From contig ASZZ01000004.1 of assembly GCA_000430305.1 (NCBI GenBank), forward strand, positions 1 through 64,000: a stretch of 64,000 bases of DNA, read 5' to 3'. This stretch comes from Streptococcus mitis 17/34 (GTDB lineage: Bacteria; Bacillota; Bacilli; Lactobacillales; Streptococcaceae). This document shows, piece by piece, positions 30,880-40,974 of the stretch (positions within the stretch are counted from its first letter, which is position 1; each line of letters opens with the position of its first letter). The notes below the pieces were generated by a model, which saw only the letters and a list, made by a program, of their open reading frames with translations, ran no database searches and was not told the DNA's origin. Position numbers and translations under genes: made by a program.

Positions 30880-31125
30880 ATGGAAAAATTACAGTCCTTT
30901 CTCTTGCAGAGAGCTTGTGGTTGCTGAAAACAAGCAGAGAAAGCTGTAAGGTTGGGTCCATTTGAAACGAGAGAAGAAAACATAATTCTCAAGGGAGTGC
31001 CCTTTATTGCACAGCCTGTTACAGGAGGTTTCTGAGACAGGAATGAGAGATAGGAGAAATCCTATAATTGAGGTGGCACCGCGAATTTCGTCCTCACGCA
31101 AGTTGTTTTGCGTGGGGATTTTTCA
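30880..31125 (+). ncRNA. T-box riboswitch 2 (tRNA-Trp), before trpE
   Basis: Stem I begins just after the trpB2 stop. The apical text is AGAGAGCTTGTGGTTGCTGAAAAC cut into the usual AG-bulge pattern, a UGG specifier candidate is at 30953-30955, and the T-box core GAGGTGGCACCGCG is at 31070-31083. The terminator CCTCACGCAA...TTGCGTGGGG-T5 is at 31092-31123. I see no strong promoter between trpB2 and this leader, so transcripts from T-box 1 may run into it. The GCCA-pairing TGGC again fits tRNA-Trp. Confidence 0.9.
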
Positions 31126-31169
31126 TACAGTCGCCACGGGCTAGAATTAGAACTGAAAGGGAAATTACA

Positions 31170-32531
31170 ATGGAACGAATCATTCATGGAGATGTCTTAT
31201 CACCAATCTTGGCTTATATACGCCTAAAGGGTCAGCACAAGGTTATCTTAGAGAGTATTCCGAGAGACAAGGAAACAGCTCGTTTTTCTATCTTAGCCTA
31301 TAATCCAGTTTTTGAGATTAAGTTTGAAAATGGAGTCCTTTATCAAAATGGTCAAGTGATTGATCGGGATCCTTTGGATTTCCTTTATGAAGTGACTCAT
31401 AAGAGCCAGCACCATTCAGACCTATCTTTTGGTGGGGGAGCTATTGGCTTTGTTGGTTACGATATGATTTCGCTCTATGAAGAAATTGGTCAAATCCCTG
31501 AGGATACTATTGGGACGCCAGACATGCATTTCTTTGTCTATGAGAGCTATATGGTCTTTGACCACAAGAAGGAAAAAATCCATGTCATTGAGGATGCTCT
31601 CTACAGCGAGCGCAGTCAAGAAGACTTGGAAAAAGCCTTGAACCAAGTGCTGGAGGAATTACGCATTCCTGCTCCAAATGAATTTGAAGACTTGGATCTA
31701 TCTCCGCTGGACTTCAAACCGCATATCGCTCCTCAGAAGTTTGAGGAAATGGTAGAAAGAGCTCGTGACTTGATTCGTAATGGCGATATGTTCCAATGTG
31801 TACTCAGTCAACGCTTCTCAGCAGAAGTTACCGGAAATCCATTTGACTTTTACAGAAATCTTCGCGTGACCAATCCATCCAATTACCTTTATTTCTATGA
31901 TTTTGGAGATTATCAAATTATCGGTGCTAGTCCAGAAAGTTTGGTTTCTGTCAAAAATGGCATCGTGACAACTAATCCGATTGCAGGGACGCGACCAAGA
32001 GGTGCTACGGATGAAGAGGACAAGGCTTTGGCGACAGACCTACTTTCGGATGAGAAGGAAACAGCAGAGCATCGGATGTTAGTAGACTTGGGGCGTAATG
32101 ATATTGGCCGCATCTCTGAAACAGCAAGTGTCCAAGTTACCAAGTATATGGAAGTGGAGCTTTTCCGCTATGTCATGCATTTGACCAGCGTGGTCAAGGG
32201 GCGTTTGCTTCCAGAACTCACTGCCATGGCTGCTTTGAAATCAACACTTCCAGCTGGAACAGTTTCAGGAGCACCAAAGATTCGGGCTATGAGACGCATC
32301 TATGAACTGGAAACGGAAAAACGTGGCGTATACGCAGGAGCAATCGGATACTTATCTGCGACGGGTGATATGGATTTCGCCATCGCCATTCGAACTATGA
32401 TTCTCAAAAATCAAACAGCCTATGTGCAGGCTGGGGCAGGGATTGTCTATGACTCTATCGCCCAAAACGAATACCAAGAAACCATTAACAAGGCTAAATC
32501 TATGACTAGAATTGGAGAACTAAGACCATGA
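31170..32531 (+). CDS. trpE: Anthranilate synthase component I
   Basis: About 453 residues from ATG 31170 (AAAGGGAAA upstream). The chorismate-binding domain has PIAGTRPRG, DEKETAEHRMLVDLGRND, the GAPKIRAM motif and YAGAIGYL. It makes anthranilate from chorismate with TrpG amidotransferase. First gene of trpEGDCFBA, coupled to trpG by an ATGA overlap. Regulation is by T-box 2 upstream. Confidence 0.95.
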   Translation: MERIIHGDVLSPILAYIRLKGQHKVILESIPRDKETARFSILAYNPVFEIKFENGVLYQNGQVIDRDPLDFLYEVTHKSQHHSDLSFGGGAIGFVGYDMISLYEEIGQIPEDTIGTPDMHFFVYESYMVFDHKKEKIHVIEDALYSERSQEDLEKALNQVLEELRIPAPNEFEDLDLSPLDFKPHIAPQKFEEMVERARDLIRNGDMFQCVLSQRFSAEVTGNPFDFYRNLRVTNPSNYLYFYDFGDYQIIGASPESLVSVKNGIVTTNPIAGTRPRGATDEEDKALATDLLSDEKETAEHRMLVDLGRNDIGRISETASVQVTKYMEVELFRYVMHLTSVVKGRLLPELTAMAALKSTLPAGTVSGAPKIRAMRRIYELETEKRGVYAGAIGYLSATGDMDFAIAIRTMILKNQTAYVQAGAGIVYDSIAQNEYQETINKAKSMTRIGELRP

Positions 32532-33094
32532 TTTTATTGATTGACAACTATGATTCTTTTACCTATAACTTGGCCCAATACATTGGGAATTTCGCAGAAG
32601 TGCAGGTCTTGAGAAATGATGATCCTAAGCTGTATGAAGAAGCTGAAAAAGCAGATGGTCTGGTCTTTTCTCCTGGACCTGGTTGGCCAGTTGATGCTGG
32701 AAAGATGGAAGACATGATTCGTGACTTTGCAGGCAAGAAACCGATTCTAGGGATTTGTTTAGGCCACCAAGCTATTGCAGAAGTCTTTGGTGGTAAGCTA
32801 GGTTTGGCTCCAAAAGTCATGCATGGGAAACAGAGCAACATCAGCTTTGAAGCGCCATCTGTTTTGTATCAAGGCATTGAGGATGGTCGAGCGGTCATGC
32901 GTTACCACAGTATTTTGATTGAAGAAATGCCAAAAGACTTTGAAGTGACAGCTCGTTCGACTGATGACCAAGCCATTATGGGAATTCAACACAAAACCCT
33001 TCCAATATATGGCTTTCAGTACCATCCAGAAAGTATCGGAACGCCAGATGGCTTGTCTTCTATTCGGAATTTTATCGAAAAGGTTGTAAAGTGA
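32528..33094 (+). CDS. trpG: Anthranilate synthase component II (glutamine amidotransferase)
   Basis: A 188-residue class I amidotransferase: [13 protein letters not shown] at the N-terminus, catalytic Cys in [11 protein letters not shown] (about residue 78), and His/Glu in [10 protein letters not shown] near residue 168. It supplies ammonia to TrpE. It overlaps trpE by 4 bp and is 10 bp ahead of trpD. Confidence 0.95.
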   Translation: MILLIDNYDSFTYNLAQYIGNFAEVQVLRNDDPKLYEEAEKADGLVFSPGPGWPVDAGKMEDMIRDFAGKKPILGICLGHQAIAEVFGGKLGLAPKVMHGKQSNISFEAPSVLYQGIEDGRAVMRYHSILIEEMPKDFEVTARSTDDQAIMGIQHKTLPIYGFQYHPESIGTPDGLSSIRNFIEKVVK

Positions 33095-33104
33095 GGAAAC
33101 TAGG

Positions 33105-34109
33105 ATGAAAGAGATTATTGAAAAACTAGCAAAATTTGAAAATCTATCAGGTGTAGAAATGACGGATGTTATCGAGCGTATCGTTACTGGGCGTGTAACT
33201 GAGGCGCAGATTGCTTCTCTCCTTTTGGCTCTTAAGATGAAGGGGGAAACACCTGAAGAGCGCACAGCCATTGCTCAAGTCATGAGAGGGCATGCTCAAC
33301 ACATTCCAACTGAGATTCATGATGCCATGGACAACTGTGGTACAGGTGGGGATAAGTCTTTCAGTTTTAATATTTCCACAACTGCAGCCTTTGTCTTGGC
33401 TGGTGGCGGTGTTCACATGGCCAAGCACGGAAACCGTTCGATTTCTTCTAAATCTGGCTCTGCAGATGTCCTAGAAGCTTTGGGCATCAACTTAGACCTC
33501 AAACCAGCTGAACTAGGTAAGGTCTTTGATAAAACTGGCATCGTCTTTCTCTTTGCCAAAAATATGCACCCAGCCATGAAATACATCATGCCAGCTCGTT
33601 TGGAATTGGGAATTCCAACGATTATGAACTTGACTGGTCCACTGATTCACCCAATGGCCTTGGAAACACAGTTGCTTGGTATTAGTCGTCCAGAACTTCT
33701 AGAAAGTACAGCTCAGGTTTTGAAAAATATGGGTCGCAAACGTGCCATTGTGGTTGCTGGACCAGAAGGATTGGATGAAGCTGGTTTGAATGGAACAACC
33801 AAGATTGCTCTCCTTGAAAATGGTGAAATCACCTTGTCAAGCTTTAGTCCAGAGGATTTGGGGATGGAGCGCTACGCTATCGAAGATATCCGTGGTGGCA
33901 ATGCTCAGGAAAATGCAGAAATTTTGCTCAGCGTTCTTAAAAATGAACCAAGTCCATTCTTGGAAACGACAGTTTTAAATGCTGGTCTTGGTTTCTATGC
34001 TAATGGTAAGGTTGATAGCATCAAGGAAGGAGTTGCCTTGGCTCGTCAAGTGATTGCTAGTGGCAAGGCCTTTGAAAAACTCAGACTGTTACAGGAGTAC
34101 CAAAAATGA
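33105..34109 (+). CDS. trpD: Anthranilate phosphoribosyltransferase
   Basis: A 334-residue class III phosphoribosyltransferase. The PRPP-binding motif is [17 protein letters not shown], and [21 protein letters not shown] binds substrate (split here at HGNRSISS and [11 protein letters not shown]). It adds phosphoribose to anthranilate. It overlaps trpC by 4 bp (ATGA). Confidence 0.95.
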   Translation: MKEIIEKLAKFENLSGVEMTDVIERIVTGRVTEAQIASLLLALKMKGETPEERTAIAQVMRGHAQHIPTEIHDAMDNCGTGGDKSFSFNISTTAAFVLAGGGVHMAKHGNRSISSKSGSADVLEALGINLDLKPAELGKVFDKTGIVFLFAKNMHPAMKYIMPARLELGIPTIMNLTGPLIHPMALETQLLGISRPELLESTAQVLKNMGRKRAIVVAGPEGLDEAGLNGTTKIALLENGEITLSSFSPEDLGMERYAIEDIRGGNAQENAEILLSVLKNEPSPFLETTVLNAGLGFYANGKVDSIKEGVALARQVIASGKAFEKLRLLQEYQK

Positions 34110-34873
34110 GTCAGGAATTTTTAGCACGAATCTTGGAGCAGAAGGCGCGTGAAGTTGAAAAGATGGAGCGAGAGGAAGTTCAGCCCTTGCGTCAAGCTTA
34201 TCGATTGAGTGAATATTTAAAAAATCACCAAGACCGTCTACAAATCATCGCTGAAGTCAAGAAAGCTAGCCCTAGTCTGGGAGATATCAATCTCGATGTG
34301 GATATTGTGCAACAGGCCCAGACTTATGAAGCGAACGGAGCAGTGATGATTTCTGTTCTGACAGATGAAGTTTTCTTTAAAGGTCATTTGGATTATCTAC
34401 GGGAGATTTCCAGTCAGGTACAGATTCCAACGCTCAATAAGGACTTTATCATCGATGAAAAGCAAATCATTCGAGCTCGCAATGCTGGTGCGACAGTCAT
34501 CCTGCTCATTGTGGCTGCCTTGTCAGAAGAACGTCTCAAGGAACTGTATGACTACGCGACAGAGCTTGGTCTGGAAGTCTTGGTGGAAACCCACAATCTA
34601 GCTGAACTAGAGGTAGCTCACTGCCTTGGAGCTCAAATTATCGGTGTCAACAATCGCAATTTAACCACCTTTGAGGTCGACTTGCAGACCAGTGTAAACT
34701 TAGCTAAACATTTCAAAGATAATTGCTTATACATTTCTGAATCCGCAATTTTCACAGGGCAGGATGCGGAACGAGTAGCACCATACTTTAACGGAATTTT
34801 GGTAGGGACAGCTCTTATGCAGGTAGAAGATGTGGCCCAGAGAATCAAGGAGTTGCAGATTGACAAAGGTTAA
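34106..34873 (+). CDS. trpC: Indole-3-glycerol phosphate synthase
   Basis: A 255-residue TIM barrel: [15 protein letters not shown] (catalytic Lys), [19 protein letters not shown] (Lys), [11 protein letters not shown] (Glu) and [13 protein letters not shown]. It closes the indole ring of indole-3-glycerol phosphate. It overlaps trpF by 14 bp. Confidence 0.95.
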   Translation: MSQEFLARILEQKAREVEKMEREEVQPLRQAYRLSEYLKNHQDRLQIIAEVKKASPSLGDINLDVDIVQQAQTYEANGAVMISVLTDEVFFKGHLDYLREISSQVQIPTLNKDFIIDEKQIIRARNAGATVILLIVAALSEERLKELYDYATELGLEVLVETHNLAELEVAHCLGAQIIGVNNRNLTTFEVDLQTSVNLAKHFKDNCLYISESAIFTGQDAERVAPYFNGILVGTALMQVEDVAQRIKELQIDKG

Positions 34874-35459
34874 GATTTGTGGACTATCGACCAAAGAAGC
34901 GGTGGAAACAGCCGTATCAGCAGGAGCCGACTACATCGGTTTTGTCTTCGCACCTAGTAAAAGACAGGTGAGCTTGGATCAGGCTGCTGAGCTGGCAAAG
35001 CTTATTACTGCAGATGTCAAAAAGGTTGGCGTATTTGTTTCACCAAGTCGGGCTCAACTGCTAGAAGCGATTGAAAAAGTTGGCTTGGACTTGGTTCAAG
35101 TTCACGGTCAGGTGGCAGATGATTTGTTTGAGAATTTGCCTTGTGCCAGTATTCAGGCTGTGCAGGTGGATGGAGAGGGTCATGTGCCCAATTCTCAGGC
35201 AGACTATCTACTCTTTGATGCCCCTGTGGCAGGGAGTGGCCAGACCTTTGACTGGGGGAAATTGGATACGACAGGACTAGCTCAGCCCTTCTTTATCGCA
35301 GGTGGCCTTAATGAAGACAATGTAGTAAAAGCAATTCAACACTTTACTCCCTATGCAGTCGATGTATCAAGTGGAGTGGAGACAGATGGACAAAAAGATC
35401 ATGAAAAGATTAGAAGATTTATAGAGGGGGTAAAGCATGGCATATCAAGAACCAAATAA
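34860..35459 (+). CDS. trpF: Phosphoribosylanthranilate isomerase
   Basis: A 199-residue TIM barrel starting at TTG 34860 inside the end of trpC, with AAGGAG eight bases before. The N-terminal KICGLST holds the catalytic Cys; the general-acid Asp is in [14 protein letters not shown], and the C-terminal phosphate site is VDVSSGVET. It isomerises N-(5-phosphoribosyl)anthranilate. The TTG start and overlap suggest coupled translation. Confidence 0.93.
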   Translation: MTKVKICGLSTKEAVETAVSAGADYIGFVFAPSKRQVSLDQAAELAKLITADVKKVGVFVSPSRAQLLEAIEKVGLDLVQVHGQVADDLFENLPCASIQAVQVDGEGHVPNSQADYLLFDAPVAGSGQTFDWGKLDTTGLAQPFFIAGGLNEDNVVKAIQHFTPYAVDVSSGVETDGQKDHEKIRRFIEGVKHGISRTK

Positions 35460-36660
35460 AGATGGATTTTACGGAAAATTCGGTGGACGTTTCGTCCCAG
35501 AAACATTGATGACAGCAGTTTTGGAGTTGGAGAAGGCCTACCGTGAAAGTCAGGCAGACCCAAGTTTCCAAGAGGAATTAAACCAGCTCTTACGCCAGTA
35601 TGTAGGACGTGAAACTCCTCTTTACTACGCAAAAAACTTGACCCAGCATATCGGCGGAGCCAAGATTTATCTTAAACGTGAAGACCTTAACCATACAGGG
35701 GCCCACAAGATTAACAATGCCTTAGGACAAGTCCTTCTGGCTAAACGCATGGGCAAAAAGAAAATTATCGCTGAAACAGGTGCTGGTCAGCACGGTGTGG
35801 CAACTGCAACAGCTGCGGCCCTCTTTAACATGGAATGTACCATCTACATGGGTGAAGAGGATGTTAAACGCCAAGCCCTCAATGTCTTCCGTATGGAGCT
35901 TTTGGGAGCCAAGGTTGAGGCAGTGACAGACGGTTCGCGCGTGCTCAAGGATGCGGTCAATGCAGCTCTTCGTTCATGGGTGGCTAATATCGATGATACC
36001 CACTATATCCTTGGTTCTGCCTTGGGGCCTCATCCTTTCCCAGAAATCGTTCGTGACTTCCAAAGTGTCATTGGTCGAGAAGCTAAACAACAGTACCGTG
36101 ACTTGACAGGTCAAGATCTGCCAGATGCCCTAGTAGCCTGTGTTGGTGGTGGTTCTAATGCCATCGGTCTCTTCCATCCCTTTGTAGAAGATGAGTCTGT
36201 AGCCATGTATGGGGCTGAAGCAGCAGGACTTGGTGTGGATACAGAGCACCACGCAGCTACCTTGACCAAGGGACGTCCAGGTGTCCTCCACGGTTCTCTC
36301 ATGGATGTGCTCCAAGATGCTCATGGTCAAATTCTTGAAGCCTTCTCTATTTCAGCAGGTTTGGACTATCCTGGTATCGGTCCAGAACATTCTCACTACC
36401 ACGATATCAAACGTGCCAGCTATGTTCCTGTGACCGACGAGGAAGCCTTAGAAGGATTCCAACTCTTGTCTCGCGTGGAAGGGATTATCCCAGCCTTGGA
36501 ATCAAGCCATGCCATTGCCTTTGCAGTGAAATTGGCCAAAGAACTCGGACCAAACAAGTCTATGATTGTCTGTCTATCAGGTCGTGGGGACAAGGATGTG
36601 GTCCAAGTCAAAGACCGCTTGGAAGCAGATGCAGCAAAGAAGGGAGAAGCTCATGCCTAA
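35437..36660 (+). CDS. trpB: Tryptophan synthase beta chain (operon copy)
   Basis: A 407-residue TrpB with the PLP lysine in HTGAHKINN, the Glu in [11 protein letters not shown] and GGGSNAIG. It overlaps trpF by 23 bp and trpA by 8 bp, the usual coupling. It differs from the upstream paralogue in many positions (HTGAHK against HLGSHK), so the two are not a recent duplication. Confidence 0.94.
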   Translation: MAYQEPNKDGFYGKFGGRFVPETLMTAVLELEKAYRESQADPSFQEELNQLLRQYVGRETPLYYAKNLTQHIGGAKIYLKREDLNHTGAHKINNALGQVLLAKRMGKKKIIAETGAGQHGVATATAAALFNMECTIYMGEEDVKRQALNVFRMELLGAKVEAVTDGSRVLKDAVNAALRSWVANIDDTHYILGSALGPHPFPEIVRDFQSVIGREAKQQYRDLTGQDLPDALVACVGGGSNAIGLFHPFVEDESVAMYGAEAAGLGVDTEHHAATLTKGRPGVLHGSLMDVLQDAHGQILEAFSISAGLDYPGIGPEHSHYHDIKRASYVPVTDEEALEGFQLLSRVEGIIPALESSHAIAFAVKLAKELGPNKSMIVCLSGRGDKDVVQVKDRLEADAAKKGEAHA

Positions 36661-37429
36661 GACACTAACAGAAAAATTGAATGCTATCAAAGCAGCTGGA
36701 AAAGGAATTTTCGTTCCCTATATCATGGCTGGAGACCATGAAAAAGGTTTGGATGGTCTCGGTGAAACAATCCACTTTTTAGAAGATTTGGGTGTTTCGG
36801 CTATTGAAGTGGGTATTCCCTTTTCAGACCCTGTTGCAGATGGACCTGTAATCGAAGAAGCAGGCTTGCGCAGTCTAGCTCGTGGAACTTCTACCCAGGC
36901 TTTGGTTGAAACCTTGAAAACCATTGAAACAGAAGTTCCGCTGGTCATCATGACCTACTTCAACCCCCTCTTTCAGTACGGTGTGGAGAACTTTGTCAAA
37001 GATTTGGCTGATACAGCGGTTAAGGGCTTGATTATCCCAGACCTGCCTCATGAGCATGCCAACTTTGTAGAACCATTTTTGGCAGAAACAGACATGGCCT
37101 TGATTCCCCTAGTTAGTTTGACAACAGGGATTGATCGCCAAAAAGAGTTGATCAAGGGAGCAGAAGGATTTGTCTATGCCGTTGCTATTAACGGGGTAAC
37201 AGGGAAATCAGGAAACTACCGAGCAGATTTGGATAAGCACTTGGCGCAATTGCATCAAGTAGCTGATATCCCAGTCTTGACAGGTTTTGGTGTGTCTAGT
37301 CAAGAAGATGTAGAACGCTTCAATGCGGTGTCAGATGGCGTTATCGTTGGTTCAAAAATTGTAAAAGCTCTCCACCAAGGAGAGCCAATTGAGGACTTTA
37401 TCAAACAAGCAGTAGCTTACCAAAAATAA
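36653..37429 (+). CDS. trpA: Tryptophan synthase alpha chain
   Basis: A 258-residue TIM barrel from ATG 36653. The catalytic Glu is in [17 protein letters not shown] together with the Asp, then [12 protein letters not shown] and the phosphate loop [10 protein letters not shown]. It cleaves indole-3-glycerol phosphate and channels indole to TrpB. Last gene of the operon; its end overlaps the convergent prepilin peptidase gene by 29 bp. Confidence 0.95.
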   Translation: MPKTLTEKLNAIKAAGKGIFVPYIMAGDHEKGLDGLGETIHFLEDLGVSAIEVGIPFSDPVADGPVIEEAGLRSLARGTSTQALVETLKTIETEVPLVIMTYFNPLFQYGVENFVKDLADTAVKGLIIPDLPHEHANFVEPFLAETDMALIPLVSLTTGIDRQKELIKGAEGFVYAVAINGVTGKSGNYRADLDKHLAQLHQVADIPVLTGFGVSSQEDVERFNAVSDGVIVGSKIVKALHQGEPIEDFIKQAVAYQK

Positions 37430-38060
37430 TCAAACAAGCAGCAAGTAAGAGGAAAGGCACGAAAGGAAGTCTTTCCTTTTTCTTTTGTAGGAGAAAGGCT
37501 AGGATGCCCGTCGCAGAAGCGAACTGAATCAAGATCAGTAGTTCAGTCGTACTAAAGATGAGAGTGCAAGAAGCCAGAAAGAGAAAATCCCCTGCGCCCA
37601 TGCGGATATCGATAAAATGAGCTATGATTCCAAGTGCAAGAAAGAAGACCATGACTAGATTCCAACCACAGAAAGCCATGAGGATTAGGTGGAAAGTCAG
37701 CCAGACCAGTAAGGGATATTCCTGATGACGAAAGTCGTAGATACCCAAGGTCAAGCCAGCAGTGATTAGGATGATCTGTCCCAAGGAAAGCAAGCCCCAA
37801 GACCAAGTCAGAAAGAGAAGTCCTAAGCTTAGTTCAAAAAGGGCATACCAGACAGGATAAGGAGCCTTGCAGTAGCGACAGCGAAAGTGATTGAAGACCT
37901 GAGATACAATAGGAATTAAGTCTAAGGGGCGCAAGCGAGTTTGACAGGAATCGCAGTGACTAGCTGGTCGGATAATGGATTGCTCAGGAAAACGGTCAAT
38001 GACCAGACCAAGAAAGGAAGCGAGAATGCTCCCGACAAGAAAAAAATAAATATCAATCAT
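37401..38060 (-). CDS. Type IV prepilin peptidase (CclA/PilD-like)
   Basis: A 219-residue A24-family aspartic membrane protease. Two CxxC pairs (CDSC and CRYC) form the zinc-binding N-terminal region, and the active aspartates are in GIYDFRHQ and GAGDFLFL. It processes the ComGC-type pseudopilins needed for DNA uptake. Tail-to-tail overlap with trpA is 29 bp. ATG 38060. Confidence 0.92.
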   Translation of the reverse strand: MIDIYFFLVGSILASFLGLVIDRFPEQSIIRPASHCDSCQTRLRPLDLIPIVSQVFNHFRCRYCKAPYPVWYALFELSLGLLFLTWSWGLLSLGQIILITAGLTLGIYDFRHQEYPLLVWLTFHLILMAFCGWNLVMVFFLALGIIAHFIDIRMGAGDFLFLASCTLIFSTTELLILIQFASATGILAFLLQKKKERLPFVPFLLLAACLIIFGKLLLV

Positions 38061-38129
38061 ACTTATCTATTCGTAAAAAATAGGAGAAGTAGTATAATGG
38101 AGAAACATAAACAAGATAGTGAGGTCAAG

Positions 38130-38585
38130 ATGACAATTCGTTTTGAAGAAGAGGTGAGTATAGAAAACGCTCAATTCGTATGCCAATGGTCCAACTCCCT
38201 CGGCAAATCCTTTCAAGAACAATGGATGGGACCAATGATTCCTTTTCCCTTGACCATTCAAGTCTTGCAAGATTTGGAAGGAATCTTTTCAATCTTTGAA
38301 GGACGAGAGTTTGTCGGGCTTATACAGAAAATCAGGCTAGAAGACAGTAATCTTCATATTGGAAGATTTTTTATCAATCCCCAGAAACAGGGGCAAGGCT
38401 TAGGTAGCCAAGTTTTAAAGAAATTTGTTAGTTTGGCCTTTGAAAATGGAGACATAGATAGTATTTCTCTAAATGTCTTCGAGGCAAATCAAAGAGCTCA
38501 AAATCTTTACCAAAAAGAAGGATTTGAAATCGTTCAAATAGTTGAAGCACCTGTACGAAAATACATCATGAAAAAGGGGAGATAG
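38130..38585 (+). CDS. GNAT-family N-acetyltransferase
   Basis: About 151 residues from ATG 38130, preceded by GAGGT; an upstream in-frame ATG at 38097 overlaps a TATAAT -10 box and is less likely. The acetyl-CoA loop is NPQKQGQGLGSQVL (about residue 80) and motif B is NVFEANQRAQNLYQKEGF. Substrate unknown. It is divergent from the prepilin peptidase and ends at a transposase remnant. Confidence 0.83.
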   Translation: MTIRFEEEVSIENAQFVCQWSNSLGKSFQEQWMGPMIPFPLTIQVLQDLEGIFSIFEGREFVGLIQKIRLEDSNLHIGRFFINPQKQGQGLGSQVLKKFVSLAFENGDIDSISLNVFEANQRAQNLYQKEGFEIVQIVEAPVRKYIMKKGR

Positions 38586-38889
38586 AAGCAAACAGCCTTG
38601 AAATCAATGTTGACTGCGATGATGAACCTGAATCAGCTCCTCAAAAGGGACTGTATATGAATGAACGTTACCAGTGTTTAAAAACTAAAGAATATCAGAC
38701 ACTTTTATCTTCCAAGGGTAGACAAATTTTCGCTAAACGTAAGATTGATATGAAATCTGTCTTTGGGCAGATAAAGGTTTGCTTGGTTATAAGAGATGTC
38801 ATCTGAGAGGTAAGCGTAAAGTGAGAATTGACATGGGATTCGTACTCATGGTCAATAACCTGCTGAAATATAATAAGAGAAAGAGGTGA
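38586..38889 (+). pseudogene. 3' remnant of an IS1182-type transposase
   Basis: Read with one frame correction near 38780, the stretch encodes GRQIFAKRKIDMKSVFGQIK, then GYKRCHLRGKRKVRIDMGF and LMVNNLLKY. This is the C-terminal end of IS1182/IS4-like transposases. There is no 5' part, so it is a fossil inserted directly after the GNAT gene. Confidence 0.75.
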
Positions 38890-39004
38890 AATTAAAAAGC
38901 TAGAGTTCCGCAATTGGAAATCTCTAGCTTTTTGTTTTCTGAGAATCATATTGACTCAGACTCTTTTGACTAATGTTACTAAAAAGATAAAGTAACTTTT
39001 ATCC

Positions 39005-39208
39005 TTATTTATCGTCGCCACTCAACATGTTTTTGATACCTTCTACAGCACCTTCTACAGCGTCTTTGGCATCTTCAGCAACTTCTTTTACTTTAGAAAC
39101 AACTTTTTCAGCTGCTCCTTCTTTTTCCAATTTTTCATCACCGATGGCTTTCCCAACACCTTCTTTAATAGAACCTTTAGCTTGATTTAACTTTTCTTCT
39201 ACTGACAT
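39005..39208 (-). CDS. CsbD-like stress protein
   Basis: A 67-residue highly charged protein of the CsbD family ([20 protein letters not shown]). These are small general-stress proteins of unknown action. Last gene of a minus-strand operon with Gls24, DUF2273, AmaP and GlsB. In strain R6 this operon (spr1623 onward) is reported to be driven by a promoter that MgaSpn activates. Confidence 0.85.
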   Translation of the reverse strand: MSVEEKLNQAKGSIKEGVGKAIGDEKLEKEGAAEKVVSKVKEVAEDAKDAVEGAVEGIKNMLSGDDK

Positions 39209-39238
39209 GATAATTTCTCCTGTTATATTTATTTTATC

Positions 39239-39847
39239 TTAGTTTACACGAGTTTTTTCGTGAGATACTACACCAGTTGCTGCACCTTTAACAGCTTCTA
39301 CACCTTCGCTAACTTTTTCTTGAACAGTTGAGAAACCAGATCCAAGACCAGATTTAGCTTTTTCGAATTGTTCTGAAGCGAATTCTCCTGTTGATTCAGC
39401 AACGTCAGATACGCGATCTTGAAGGCTTACTGAGTCTGCTTCATGTTGTTCTTTAGTTTTGATGTCGACAACGTTTACGTTGATTTCAACAACTTCCAAG
39501 TCAGTCATTTTAGCAACTTCTGAAGATACGATTTCTCTGATTTCTGAATATAAAGCTGGAACATTTTTTTGATACTCAGCAATAATGTTTAAGTCAACTG
39601 CAACTTGTGTTTTACCAACTTCTACGTTAACACCACTTGTTACGTCATCGCTGTTAACGATTTTTTCTTTAAGATTTGAGAAGAAACCACCGTCGATTCC
39701 CAAAAGACCTGAAACGTTTTCTAGTGACAGACCAATGATTTTTTGGATAACTTTATCTTCGTAAGTAAGTTCCCCTTTGATTTCGTGAGCTATAGCAGTA
39801 GCATCTTTCTTTTCTACGTTAGTGTTAATGTTTTTTTCGTTTGACAT
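39239..39847 (-). CDS. Asp23/Gls24 family envelope stress protein
   Basis: A 202-residue Asp23/Gls24 protein. The core domain (residues about 25-130) includes GELTYEDKVIQKIIGLSLEN and VEVGKTQVAVDLNIIAEY; a long acidic, alanine-rich C-terminal tail follows. In staphylococci Asp23 is anchored to the membrane by AmaP, which is also encoded here. Likely role: envelope homeostasis under stress. Confidence 0.9.
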   Translation of the reverse strand: MSNEKNINTNVEKKDATAIAHEIKGELTYEDKVIQKIIGLSLENVSGLLGIDGGFFSNLKEKIVNSDDVTSGVNVEVGKTQVAVDLNIIAEYQKNVPALYSEIREIVSSEVAKMTDLEVVEINVNVVDIKTKEQHEADSVSLQDRVSDVAESTGEFASEQFEKAKSGLGSGFSTVQEKVSEGVEAVKGAATGVVSHEKTRVN

Positions 39848-39877
39848 ATGAAACTCCTTTAATTAAATTAGTAATTT

Positions 39878-40048
39878 TTATTTATCTATATAGTTTTTTT
39901 CGATATATAATCCAGCTGCAACTCCCAGTGCTCCTAAAATCAATACAAATATTGTTTTGAAGAAGCCAAAGGAGATAATCAAACAAGCGAGAAATACGCC
40001 TATGAGACCTGCGATTATTGGATATCGATATTGTTTAAGCCATTCCAT
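39878..40048 (-). CDS. DUF2273 small membrane protein
   Basis: A 56-residue protein, MEWLKQYRYPIIAGLIGVFL at the start, with two hydrophobic helices (about residues 9-28 and 31-49). DUF2273 proteins sit between Asp23 and AmaP genes in many Firmicutes, as here. ATG 40048 lies 11 bp after the AmaP stop. Function unknown; it may help anchor the Asp23 complex. Confidence 0.85.
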   Translation of the reverse strand: MEWLKQYRYPIIAGLIGVFLACLIISFGFFKTIFVLILGALGVAAGLYIEKNYIDK

Positions 40049-40059
40049 TTTTTACTTCC

Positions 40060-40638
40060 TTACTTCACACGACTAACAGTCTTTTTGTTTTGAGGTTTTG
40101 GTTTAGGCTGGTAGTCTTTTACTAGAACTTCTAGTTTAACCTGACGCTCAATACCAAAAAACTGCTTCAATCCATTAGTTATTTCATTTTGAATTAGTTG
40201 GCATCTGTCAGCGATGTTGTCCGAAGGAAGAATTTTACCTTCTACATGAACGAAACATTTATTTTTTCGTAAATTTACATGAACAGTTGGGTTCTTGATC
40301 AATCCATGATCACTCACCAAACTTCTAACAAAACCTTCGATTGCTGAATTCTTTAATTTCAATGTATCGTTTTTAGTTTCAAGTTGAATTTCCAAATAAC
40401 GTTTAGGATAAAATAACACAACTAACATCGATAACAAAACTAAAGTTGATAGAGCCACTATCCCCCAGAATATATATCTAGAGAGATAAAATTCAACGAA
40501 ATGATTCTGTCTCCAGCTAAATAGCTGAATGCCTAGATCACTAACTTGATGATAATCTATCAAAACAGGAAGGAAAATTGTCAAGATTAAAATACAGAAA
40601 ATAATTAAAAGTATTTTCTTTGTTTTTGACATATACAA
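40060..40638 (-). CDS. amaP: Alkaline shock response membrane anchor protein AmaP
   Basis: A 192-residue protein with two N-terminal helices (about 8-27 and 52-75) and a cytosolic Asp23-like domain (NSAIEGFVRSLVSDHGLI, VHVNLRKNKCFVHVEGKI). This is the AmaP layout; it tethers Asp23/Gls24 to the membrane. The basic C-terminus (KPQNKKTVSRVK) faces the cytosol. Confidence 0.85.
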   Translation of the reverse strand: MYMSKTKKILLIIFCILILTIFLPVLIDYHQVSDLGIQLFSWRQNHFVEFYLSRYIFWGIVALSTLVLLSMLVVLFYPKRYLEIQLETKNDTLKLKNSAIEGFVRSLVSDHGLIKNPTVHVNLRKNKCFVHVEGKILPSDNIADRCQLIQNEITNGLKQFFGIERQVKLEVLVKDYQPKPKPQNKKTVSRVK

Positions 40639-40708
40639 TCCTTTCGATTTAACATTAAACTATTTTTACCCGTCTAATCTATTTAAAAATAGTTTATTCT
40701 ACAAGTAA

Positions 40709-40942
40709 TTATTTTTTACCTGTAAAGAATGATACTACAGTAACAACAATTGCTGCTCCTGCAATAGATGGGATCAAAGCCATTCCAGCGATGGATGGGC
40801 CCCAACTACCTAAAAGGGATTGTCCTACAGATGACCCGATTAAACCAGCGAATACATTTGCGACGATTCCCATAGGACTACCTTTTTTAGTGATTCTACC
40901 TGCTACAAGTCCAATAAGACCTCCAGCAATGATTGACCACAA
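40709..40942 (-). CDS. GlsB/YeaQ/YmgE family transglycosylase-associated-type membrane protein
   Basis: A 77-residue glycine-rich protein with three short helices (IIAGGLIGLVAGRITKKG, GIVANVFAGLIGSSVGQ). Start is TTG 40942 with GGAGGG about nine bases upstream; no nearby ATG exists. It is the first gene of the stress operon. Such proteins accompany Gls24 in enterococci. Confidence 0.85.
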   Translation of the reverse strand: MWSIIAGGLIGLVAGRITKKGSPMGIVANVFAGLIGSSVGQSLLGSWGPSIAGMALIPSIAGAAIVVTVVSFFTGKK

Positions 40943-40974
40943 TATTGCTTACCCTCCTTTTTTATTTTAATATC

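Noticed and set aside
34860-34873. trpF starting further upstream in trpC
   Set aside because: The TTG at 34860 has a good ribosome binding site and matches the conserved N-terminus; an upstream ATG would add non-homologous residues.
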